Origin: Melieria omissa
Taxonomy: Eukaryota > Arthropoda > Insecta > Diptera > Ulidiidae
Assembly: GCA_963971225.1 (NCBI GenBank)
Contig: OZ020268.1
Span: forward strand, 46,302,404-46,366,403
DNA: 64,000 bases
Direction: 5' to 3'
Part shown: positions 50,701 to 62,700 of the stretch, piece after piece
Position numbering within the stretch: the first letter of the stretch is position 1
Layout: each line of letters starts with the position of its first letter
Made by a program: the position numbers and the translations under genes
The notes under the pieces: generated by a model
The model's database searches: none
What the model saw: only the letters and a program-made list of their open reading frames with translations
Told to the model about the DNA's origin: nothing

Positions 50701-53700
50701 AATTGTGACTAGTCAAATGATAATGAAAAAGCCTCAATTCAAAATGAGAAGCTACCATTTGAAAATGAGAATACTTAGTTTGTAGTTGCAGGTGACAATA
50801 ATCAATTACAAATAAAAATAATCAACTAGAAATAAGAAAGCTTAACTAAAAACTTCAAAAATTGATTGAGATTGGAGATTAATCAATTGAAAATAACAAT
50901 AATCAGTAAGAAAGTTTCAATTATTCAATTCAATTGGAACTAGTCAAGTGAACCTGGCGAAGCCTCAGATGAGAATAGCCAGTCAATTGTGAGAAATTTC
51001 GAATTGCAGCTGACAATAATCAACAACAATTATAATCAACTCAAACTGAGAAAGGATTCATTGAAATTTAAAAACTAAATTGAAAAATTAATTGAGATTC
51101 AAAATAAACAATTGATAATAACAATCATCAATGGGGACTAATCAAGTGAAGATGAGAATTGTCAGTGAATAGTCAGAAAGTTCAAATTACAAGTTACAAT
51201 AATCAGCTAGAAATGAGGATAAATGAGAAAGCTTTAATTGAAAATTAAAAATTAAATTGAAAAATTAATTGAGAATTAAAATAATCAAATCAAAATAACA
51301 ATAATTTGTAAAAAGTGAGAAAGATTCAATTAAAAATTAAAGAATAATGAATTTAAAATGACTGAAAATTAAATTAGCTAAACATGGAGAAGCTTCTTCT
51401 GTATTTAAAATGATAATAATCAATTCTATGAAAGTAATTCAAAACAATAATAAGATGAAAATAATCGATTTAAAACAATCCCATTCAATTGAAAAAGAGA
51501 ATAGTTGGCTAATAATTGAAAAGTCGCAATTAAAGGGGAGAAAATTTCAATTGAGAATAAAGACAAATATTAAAAATGCTAGTCCACTGAAAAGTAAAAT
51601 AGTCAGTTAACAGTGAGAAAGCTTCACTTGAAATCAAGAATAGTGAATTTGCAATTCGAGGAAGTTCTAAGTGAAAATAAGAAAATCAATTGAAAATGGA
51701 ACTAATTAACTGAAAAAGAAAATAGTCAGTTAGGAAAGTTAGGAATCTTTACTTGAAATCGAGAATAGTGAATTTGCAATTGGAGGAAGTTTTAATTTAA
51801 ATTGAGACAAGAAAATTAGAGAATGAGAAAGCTTCAAGTCGAGATTAGATTATTAAACTGCATAGTATATAAAAAATCTATCGCTTGAGGATAAGATTAT
51901 CGAACTCTGTTTATAGAAAACTTCACTTGAAAGAAAACTTCAATTATTTTCGACTTTATATACGAATTTTCAATTGACTCTTTAGCATTTTTAAGCTAAA
52001 ATGGTTAGTTATCAACTAACAGCAATTTTCAAAGATTTCAAATATATTTGATTGATTGATTACATTTGACTTGTGAACAGCCTATATCCAGTTTTATATA
52101 TGTATATTCGTTTATATGTGTTTTATGCTATTCAATGTTTTATTAGTTGTCTGGGTGACATAATTACTATTTTATTGAAATTTCATTTTATGTTAATTTT
52201 AAGTAGTGTTAGTGTTAAGTGAATAACCACACATGCAAACAGCACTCGAGTAGCAGTCACCAAAATAGTTCACAACAGCCAAAAACTTGTGCGAAATCCG
52301 CTTTAAATGCATCACGACTCATTCTATATTTGATGAATCCTATTACACGCACAGCCACACGCACAAAGTCAATGCCACACCCACACCCACACCCACACCC
52401 ACACTCACACCTACAACTACACTGACGTACCTTTTCCGAAAGCACACAAATCAAGACAGCGACTTATGCCACGTTCGCATCCACCTACCTATACATACAC
52501 GAACCCCTCCCTCACACACACACACACATATACTCGCGCACTTTGTGCTAACCTCGTTGCGGTACCATAATTTGTTTTGTCTGTGTGTAGACACCATTCA
52601 CGGTTTGGTAGTTTTTGTTCTTGAATAAGTTAAATCAGTCAATTGATTTTATTGTCATCAATTAGCAAAGAATCAAAACTATTTTGAAAAAACCACATTC
52701 GAAAACCAGCCAAATTCCAGCTCAACAACAACAACAACGTCGCAAAATCGTCAAAACAGAACAAACAAGAAAAATCCTTTTAAATATTTTCTCATTCTTG
52801 ATGATGTTGCAATTTACAGGCCACTTCTGAACATTTTTTTTTTCTTAATTTATTAATTTAATGATTTCTTCTCTGCTTCTTTATTTAATTTCTCTCTCTG
52901 TATTTATGTTTATCTCTATTTCTTTCTCTCTTTCTTTTTCACTCTCCACTTGCTGCAATGTTTCACTGCATTTGCTCACAAAATACCAAACAAAAAACAC
53001 AAAATATGAAAACAAACAAACAAAAATTATATACAAAAACTACACAAAAAAAAACAAAAACACTTGTAACAAAAACAAAAACGCACGCGTCTGAAACACA
53101 TTTCTTGCTGCTTGCAACGCAAACAACACTGCAAAACAATCGAATCGAATCGAATCGTATCAAACATTTCACTCAAACAACGACACAACACAACAACAAA
53201 AACAACAACAATCGATTTTTGTAAATTCCAAATCCTAAAAACCAACAAAAAAACAATCTCACCAAATTTTTTCACATCAACATGTCATGCCACCTAACTA
53301 TACATCACAACCAACAACTACAACAACAATCGAACAACTCACCAAACCAAACACACCAACAAATCGCTCCACACTCACTTGAAACGAATCAAACAATGCG
53401 AAACGAATCGAACCAAAAATCAAAATACACCCAAATGAATCGCTCGATCGGTTGCGATTTGTAAAGGAGGTCACAGCGTAAATTGCATGGTTTTCTATAT
53501 TTGTACAGGTGTGTTACATTGAAGTCGAACATCTCTCGCATCTCTTATCTCTCGCTCTAATTACCGTAGAAAATATATCACTCACGTATTCACGACCCAA
53601 GCACCACTAGACGCTAGAAAACCGTAGCTTTTAGACGCTTAGCAGCGACGCAGCATTTGTACAGTGACCCCACACCTAACGTCTGTTGTACTCCATAACT

Positions 53701-56700
53701 ACCTGCGATCCGTATTGCCCCGTAGTTGTCTCTCATCTACCATGTCCCGCCCCTAGAAACTTCAGCAATTGACATCACGACCGCTGTAAATATGCCGCTT
53801 GTAGGGAGCATCTCCCTCCGAACGACAACTGTCCCCTCCATACAAGCTGTGCTAAAAACTATATGTGTTCTTGTAGTTGTACCATAATTATAGATGTATT
53901 CATTAGCGATAATTGTAGATTAAAAAACTAGCATTACCCTAGAAATTTTTAGACGTCAGCGTTGGATCCAGTGCTGAGTCCTGAACCACTTAGACTTTGA
54001 CTTATCAATCATGTGCCCATCCAATATCCAATTACCATATTTTATTGAAAGTTTTTCCTACTTACAGCCATCTGAAATCAATCCACCAATTATATAACCT
54101 TGACTCCTGTTAATATTGTACAATACTGATTAGTGAATCAGCGTGTAGTGTGTTGTATTTTAAGCAGTTGTAGCTTTTCTTACTAGTGTAAGCAACAAAC
54201 CCTAACATATTACATAGAGTTTGACATTAGTGTAGGCGATTTTGAAAATCAAAAATCCCCAATTGGCATTCGCGTAAAACACATAAATGACCGATTCGAA
54301 ACTTGCCATAAGAATGTAGGTTTCTGTGATCTGATTACAATGGAACTCTCAATGGAGTCTCTCTACGAGACTCGTAGATGGACATCTTTCTCCATCTACA
54401 TACGTGACTCATACAAGATTATGTATGACATAATCATGCGTAACCTGAAAAATATCGATTAGTTAAACTGCAACTCGGTCAAATTTAGTTAACTACAAAT
54501 ACCATCTTACTATGTCCTTTCCTACATTACCATAACAAATCATTGTAGGAGCTGGGCTTGCTTCAACTCCTGTCTTGAGCTGGAGTTCTTCAGCCTAACA
54601 ACCAGCTTTTTTTTTTACATTGGAGACGTGGTTTCCAACTTTGCTGTGGTCTAATGACTTCCACATCGAATACCCGCAAAGCGTCATCACTCATACGACA
54701 TGGTGCCTCTCCGGACAGGCTGATCATTCTTTGATTGTTCGACAACATTTGTTGCGAGTCCTTTCCCCAAAGCAGGTGTAGGTGTAGGTGTTTAAAAAAA
54801 GACTCAATTTGATTATGTCAACTATGAAACAACCAACAACATAATAACCCATAGGTCCCAACTGTGACAGAAATAGGTCTATTGGCTATACACACCATAC
54901 ACAAAACAACATGAAGAAAATCTCTCGCACTCGAAATGACAACTTTGTTGTCAACGTTTTTCACCACATAAGTGTATTCGTAATCGAAATTTCCACCAGC
55001 GTCAAATTTGTTTCGTCTTCTAGTAAACATTTTGATTTTCAAAATCGAGTAGTTTGTTTGTAGCAAAAATTGAAGTACACAGTTGAGCCCGTAGGTACAT
55101 TTTGAACTCATCTCAATTTGTCCACAACATTTTTCTAATGATTTTCTTTTTATTTTCATATCTGCTCTCTTATATGTATTTCCCACCCAACAACGCCTTC
55201 GTCCTATCTCTCCTCCCAAAAAACCAAAAATCGTCTATTGCATCAAACATCGCCAATTCATCAACTCAATCTTGTAATCGCTCCACAAACGAAAATCCAA
55301 ACATTGTCTCCATCGTCATTGCCAATGAATCGAAATCTGAAACGCCTGTCAACTGCTCGTGTGTCTGTGTGTGTGTGTACACCCAATCATTTAAAGACTT
55401 CAAGCCCACCAAGGCGCTGGTGTCGAAGTCGCCGACGCGCCTCTCGTACGCCTGCCAGCCCAGCGACTTCAAGTGCGTCTCGCATCCGCACACCTGCATC
55501 AAGGCATCGATGGTGTGCGACGGCATACACGACTGCACCGACCACTCGGACGAGTTCAATTGCACGCGCGATCCGCTGCCGCTCGCGCCGCCGCCCACGC
55601 AGCCGCAGCTGCTCGGCTTCAAGCGCTGGAAGAAGAGCCAGCCGGCACGCCTCACGGCCGCGCAACGCCAGCGCCGCAACCAGCTGAAAAAGCGGCGCCA
55701 TCTCCGTCCGTCCAGCGGCTTTTCCACTTTGCACCAGTTCGGTTCGTTTTAAAAATTTTCCTTTAGCTGACTTGTTTTTCGTTTTCGTTTCGTTGCAACT
55801 TTTTTGTTATTGATTTTTCTTTGTTTAGTTTTAGTTGAAATTCGACACGATTTTCAGTTGTCTCTTTTTATTTTTAGTGCAATACACAACTTTGTTGTAA
55901 TTCTTGCGTATCGTTTCTGTATTTCTCTTTTTATTTTCAATTTAGCACTAAATAAATTATTTTCATTTCGAATGCAAACGAGAAGAAGAAAGTGCAATTA
56001 AATAAATGTCCCAAGTAATTTAAAAAGCACAATTGAGAGAAAAGTAGTCGAATACGCTAAACCCCACCCAGCAAACAAAGCGCAGGGCCACAGTGTGTGA
56101 CACGTTAACAAAACTCTGTAGACACTAAAACCCAACACTGCACAAATGCACCAGTAAAAATAATGTTAGCCATTGTTTGGTACAAAAACAACAACAATGT
56201 TGAGTGTAGAATTGTCTCCTCTCCCAACACGAATGCGAGTAGAACGAAAAGGTGTGCAAGTCGAGTAGTGAAGTATTGAAGTACAATTGTAGCTAAACCC
56301 TGGTTGACGGTATGCTTGCGAAGAACACAAATCGAAGGTTTGAAAAAAGTTCGAAAATTATTCGAAAAAAATCAGTAAATTGGAAAAGGGAAATGTGCAT
56401 TAGGTTAAGTCTTTAATAAGTTACTTGCTGTAGTTAGTTAGTTGTAGTAGTTGTTTGAATTGAAGGCAGTGACATGCAGTATCGGATTAGACAGGTAGAG
56501 GCCGGTCGGCGGTAGAGAATAGAAGAGAGTGAGAGTTCAAAACTTTCGGAATGTCAGTGCGTTAAAAGAATTTTGATTGACAAATATGGTTGCAAAGGTT
56601 TTGTCCTCCTCGTTAAAAATGAGCTTGAGCTTTCTTATAATTTATACAAGGTGCGTTACAAAGTATGTAGCATTTTGTTTTTAATTTTAGGTAGGAAGGT

Positions 56701-59700
56701 AGCTAGGAGTGGCTGGCCCAAGGAGGACCACACTTAGGTAATCGTGATACCACAAACAGTCGAGCTTAGTATCGCTCAGTCATTGAATCAATTCGAACTT
56801 CTTACAAAGACTTGTTAACTATGATCTTATGAATCTCTTATCGGCTAGAACCCCTAAACTGTTGAAGAAGAAGTCATTCAGATGATTATTTCTTCTTCTG
56901 GATATGGCAGTGCAAGTGCATAGAAGGTGAAGTGCCTTTTTTCTCTTCCCCGTCTATACAACTACGACAGAAGTCGTTTAAAACAGCCCACATTTTTTCA
57001 AATAATAAAAAAAAATATTTTTTTTATAATTGTAATCTTCGGACTCTATATGGCAATTTGTAAGGTTGAAAGCAGGTCGAATGAGTCTTTTGGTTCGTTG
57101 GCAGGGAGGTCTTTCAGGATGTTGGCTTAAGCTTTTTGAATGGTTTCTATGTCCTCAAGACGCTAAACTTCTTAAGGCAATTGCATTCTTTCGAAAAGGT
57201 AAAAGTCACATGGTGCCAAATCATAGTTAGCATAGTTACAATGTATTTTTTAGTCAAAAACTTGGTCACAAGTGTCTATTAATGACAGCCAACCTTTCAA
57301 CTGCAGAACAAACCTTTCGACAACCAAATGTTCATTTCAAATGTAAAAAATTAATATTATTATGAGATGCTTCAATACAATTTCAAGAATTTCAATGCAG
57401 ACTTTGGCTGATCAGTGATGAATTCACGCAGTTTTGATGGAGTCTGCGGTATTCAATCATTGCGGTTGACCAGCATGTTAGTCAACCTTTATGTACTCAC
57501 GCTCGATTTTAAATCGCTTATGCCATTCATAAACTCTGCCAGGGGATAAACAGTAATAAACATTAATTTGGTACATCAATTGAAATGTTTTGTTAAACGT
57601 TTTGCCAGGTTTAAAACAAAACTTAGTTTTAACTCGATGACACAAACATGTTGTCACTTCAGACACAATAACTCCGCTTCTAGTGAACCAAATACCATGA
57701 AATTTTCACCTAAGATTAAATTTTGAAAATTTAATTTATTAACTGAAATATTTTGTTAAAAATTGTTCCAACTTTAAAACAAAGTTTTATATTAGTTCGA
57801 TGATACAAAAACTATGCCACTTCAGATGCAAAACTCCCCTTCCAGTGCACTAGATTCTATGACATTTTTACTTAAATCTGAGTTTTTAAAACTGAATTCA
57901 TATGTAAATTGAAATAATTGTTTAATAGTTTAGCCAATTTTAAAATAACACTTCCTATTGGCTCTTTGCTAGATCATAATTTTTGTATCAATTACACAAA
58001 TGACACAAACTCCCTGACACTTCAGACGCAATAACTTTGCTTCCAGTGAACCAAATGTCAAGAAACTTTGACTGAATATCGTGAAAGTATATACCTTTCG
58101 AAGACACTGACTCACATATAGATGCCGCCATCATTAATTTCAAAAGCCCTGCTTACTTTGGAACAAGCCTTGTAATCTGTACTAGGGTTCAGCCAAACTA
58201 TATAGTACAGTTCCTCAATAGAAAAACTTGCATTGAAAAGTTTACAGGCAGCTCTGAATTTAAATGATAGTGCAGACCCTGGAAATAATTAATAGTTCTA
58301 ACTTTAGCAGTTCTAGAAATCAATATCGTACACGCTTTTACTGAATGATTTTCATGTACTTGGAGCAAATATTATGTGGACAAGTTTTTTGGTTCGTTAT
58401 ATTTGTGTTTCTTACATCAGTTTTTTATTTGCTAATCTACTCTTTCAAGCTGAGAGTTACCAAAAATTTGTAGAATGTGCTTCGTCTTTTTCTTTGTTTC
58501 TTGAAAAATATGTTAAGTAGCAATTTTGGAAAATTCCACCAAAAATACAGAAAACCAAATTGATTTAAAGCAAGTCATCAGAGACAAGTCAAAAACTTAT
58601 TTGATCCCAAAACAACTCTTGAGAGTCTCCAACTCCACTCCACTGCGTCTTTGTTTCGCCCCAATGTGTTTTGTTGAAGAGCTTCGGTGAGTAGGTGTCG
58701 TCGTCGTCGTCGTCGTTCGCATTGCCAGACATTCGACATCAGCCCCCAACATCCTTCATACGCAGTTTGTACGCCTCTACTCTCTACATATCTGCCCTAG
58801 TTTTAAGCGCAAATTTGTGATAAACAAACACTACTTTGTAAGTACACTCAAGTTTACATTTCTGTATGTATGTATGTAAATATCGTATAACGCATAATTA
58901 TCCATTACCGTATCATTTAGTACGTAACATCAAAGAACTTTGTATGTAATTGGTAGAACAATATTCCACAGCATAACCTCACATTTTATGTGGTAGACTC
59001 AACATTCAGCAAATCATTCACTATTCCCCGCACCCCGCAACTACTTTGACACAGTAGTTCGCATCGCTTGCACTCTCGCCTAAAATAGTCTGTATGTACA
59101 TACGTATGTCTTGGCTTAAGCATGTTGTAAAAAGTTGTACGAATCGGTAGGCTGCGGTCTCTAACACTATCCACAATATGAACGCTGCAAAATCCCAACC
59201 AAATCCAAAATTTGTGTAAATAAAATCGATAAAACTTTTCCAAATTTTGTAACAATTTAATCCTGCATTTATTTCGGCCCAGAGTTAATCCATCATTGTT
59301 GAGATTTTTCCAAATTTTGACTGTAATTGAAAACAAACAAACGAAAAAATGCTAAAAACAATGCCAGCTGTGGCGCTGCCCTCGCCTCGTATTTATATTT
59401 ATGTGATTTGTTGCTTTTGAATTGCATTTTAGTTATTGCGATAAATTAAACGGTTTTGTGCGTTAATCACATTCGGTAGCTTTTTTGGTCCTTATGGTAA
59501 CTGCCCGCCCGATCCTCCACCACGCCACCAAACCACTCATCGTCTTCTCTCATTTGTTCAATTAGTGTTTCGTATAATATCGAATTTTTAGTTAGTAAAA
59601 AAACGATTCTATGTTGCCAACATGAACTCATGAATTTTTCAAAATTTTGCTAATTTGTGTATTTTCTCTACTTTTCCTTCCTCCCATACGAAACGAAAAC

Positions 59701-62700
59701 ACAAAAACACACACAAACCACCAAAACCCACCACCCACAAAAACCCACCAAACGCCAATCGACCTGATATCTAAATGCGAAAACCTACGTGTTTGTCATC
59801 TCTGTCGTTGCTACTTTGTGATTGTATTGGTAAACGCAAATCGAACACACATCAAAACGCTATCGAACTATCGCCAATATCGCCAACTTCGCCAACACAT
59901 CGAATCTCCTCATTTCAATCGAATCAATGTTTGCTGTGCAATGAAACAAACTCGTGTGTGTGTGTGTGTCTGTGGTAAACGAACATCGATCGTCCAACGA
60001 TTGCAACGATTCGGCGCGCCAAATGCTTTTTTGTCTCTCTCTCTTTCTTTCTGTCTCACGTACACACGCACACACTCAAACACCCAAACACACACACATA
60101 CAAACCAATCGATTATGGCTGTCGGTACTGCCATCGCTCCCCATTTCTCCCCGAATTGTCGACGTGACTCGCAAATCACTGCGATGTCGCGCGCACAATA
60201 CTCAAAACGATATTTGTGAATCCGTACAACAACAACAATGCGAAAAAAACAGCGGCCGGACAACAATTACGTCCGCCAACGGATCAGCCGCCAGCACTGC
60301 CGCCGACACAGCCAACACGGCCACGAGACCTCAGCCTGAAGTTGGATCAGCAGCAGTCGAACTTGCGCGTTGGCGAATCGACCGAAGTGGAATGTTATTC
60401 GTCGGACAGCAGCTACACGGACGTCGTTTGGGAACGCGCCGACGGCGAACCGTTGCCGCCGCACATTCAGGTAACCGAATAATGCGTTAAGTTGGGGTAG
60501 AACTAGATTGGGTTATGTAACATAGGGAAGGGTGTGTGCGGCAGGACCGCACTTCCACTCGGAGGACAATATGGCCCATTGTGAATTCTTTCTTGTGGGT
60601 TTCTGGAGCTAACCAACAGTCTCAGTCAAAGGGAACCCAATTCGACCTCTTAGTGAAGGAGAGCAGATTCGAGATTTCAACTTTCACCGCGCAAGCCAGG
60701 TCTGTCAGGAATCTTGACCCCAAGGTGCGGAGTCGGCGTTCCTGCAGAGCCGGGCAGTGGCACAGGAAGTGTTATATCGTTTCTACTTCTTCTTCATCTC
60801 CACAGCTGCGGCAGACATCACTGGACGAAAGGCGCCATTTGGTAAGCATAGATCCAATAACGCTTTGTCCGGTGATGACTCTAACGAGCTGCCAAAAGGA
60901 GGTACGACGTCAAGGAAAGGGAGGGCCACAGTGTCCAGCAGGTGCCGCAGTCGGTTCTGATACGCCATGACGGCTCAATGGGGAACAACTAGAGCACCCA
61001 ACTTTTTAACCCAATACCATTCTAAATCATGTTTGTAACAAACAGATATATGGGGATTTGAACCTCCAAAGACCCACTAGAGTACGCAACTGAGCAGGGA
61101 ACTAGACACCCAATCACAACTGCACACAAAGTCATATCGAGTTTTCGAAAAGTTTCGAACATAGTCCAAGGTCTGAAGTTCTCGTTATTCAGATTATTAC
61201 TCGAATTACTTCCAAACGAAACTTCGACTGACTTCGTTAAGGACTCAACAGAGTCTGTGCCTGGCCTTTTGGGCAACCAGTGTAATCTAACCTAACCTCA
61301 CACTGATGGTGACATAAAACCACCTTTGATGCTAAATTCTCATATAAGAGATACAAAAAAACACAAACCCCAAAAAGGACACAGAACACAAATAGCATAT
61401 CCACCCAGCTATAATGCCAAACTTATGTTCAGGACCTCTTCTGCTATCAAACTCAGTCATATATTTGAGGTTGCTAAAAGAAGCCCTGATTTAATTATAG
61501 TTCCAGTTTTACTAATTGTGCAGCTTCATCAACAAATTATCACCTGCTCTCACTTTGTTTCCCTTAGCAAATTGGCAACCGCCTGATTATCTCGCACGTG
61601 ACCGCAGCCGACGCCGGCAATTATGTCTGCAAGTGCAAGACCGATGCTGGCGACCTCTACACCACCAGCTACGAATTGGGCATCGAAGAATCGCCACACG
61701 AATGGAAACGTCCAAAGATTGTGCACGCCAATGTGGGCTCAGCGGCCAAACTGAGTTGCGATGCCGACACCCGTCGCGGTCAGCCGTCCTACAGATGGTC
61801 ACGTCAATATGGACAAATGCAAGCGGCCAGGGACCTACTGAATGTAAGTGCAGCGGCTCCCAGTTTTTGCTGCTATCTCGCATTAACACCTTCTCCTTTT
61901 AAATGTCTCTCTCAGGACCACCTCACACTGCAAGACGTACAAGCAAACGATGCAGGCACCTATATCTGCACCGCCATCTCGTCAGATGGTGAATCGGTTG
62001 ATCATCCCACAATTTTGGTGGTAACTGGCGCCATACCGCAATTCCATCAGGACCCCGTCAGCTACATGGCGTTCCCCACCCTTCCGGACTCGTACATTAA
62101 ATTCAACTTTGACATTACATTCCGCCCGGAGCAGGGCAACGGTCTCCTACTCTTCAACGGCCAGAAACGCGGCAGCGGCGACTACATATCGCTCTCGCTG
62201 AAGGATCGCTACCCCGAGTTCCGTTTCGACTTTGACGGCAAGCCAATGATTATACGCGCCGAACGACCCGTTGCACTCAACGAGTGGCACACGATACGCG
62301 TCAATCGCTTCCGGCGCGACGGCTTCATGCAAGTGGACGACCACCACCCGGTCGCCTTCCCCACGCTCGCGCAAATCTCGCCACTGGACCTCATCGAGGA
62401 CCTGTACATTGGCGGTGTGCCCAACTGGGACATGCTACCGCACAATGCCGTCGAGCAGCAGGTGGGCTTTGTGGGCTGCATCAGTCGCCTGACGCTGCAG
62501 GGCACCATCATCGAGCTGATGAAGGACGCCAAGTTCAAGGAGGGCATTTCGGCGTGCCAGCCGTGCCAGAGCCACCCGTGCAAGAATGGCGGCATCTGCC
62601 TGGAGAGCCAGACCGAGATGGCGTACACGTGCATCTGCCAGCTGGGCTGGACCGGACACAACTGCGCTGTGGAGGGCACCCAGTGCACGCCGGGCATTTG

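Larger units (their letters stand above)
48170..51900. repeat. long degenerate simple-repeat field (GAAAATGAGAATAGTCAATT type)
   Basis: Runs of GAAAATGAGAATAGTCAGT, GAAAGCTTCAATTGAAAA and AATAATCAATTAAAAATGAG recur with irregular spacing over about 3.7 kb. A foreign insertion (49498-50449) interrupts it. No ORF of note. Confidence 0.7.
55753..60252. other. rest of 17-kb intron with decayed mariner
   Basis: Starts with the probable 3' UTR of the alternative exon. A degraded mariner with tandem copies of its 5' part lies at about 56985-58090, a (GTC) run at about 58696-58717, and CA-rich sequence near 59700-60110. No other gene recognised. Confidence 0.5.

Noticed and set aside
52219..52628. 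Thr/Pro/His-rich open frames
   Set aside because: Arise from the CACACC and CA simple repeats.
53500..54800. Moderately complex intronic stretch that looked exon-like in base composition
   Set aside because: I found no open frame with domain similarity and no paired splice sites in phase, so I left it unannotated.
55102..55396. Upstream part of the open frame containing the alternative LDLa exon
   Set aside because: Low-complexity intronic translation with a GT-repeat. The acceptor at 55395-55396 gives the right phase, so coding starts at 55397.
59647..60490. 190- and 178-codon frames near 60 kb
   Set aside because: Built from CA/GT-repeats and CAA-rich sequence. Only the 60253-60470 part has coding character, and in another frame.
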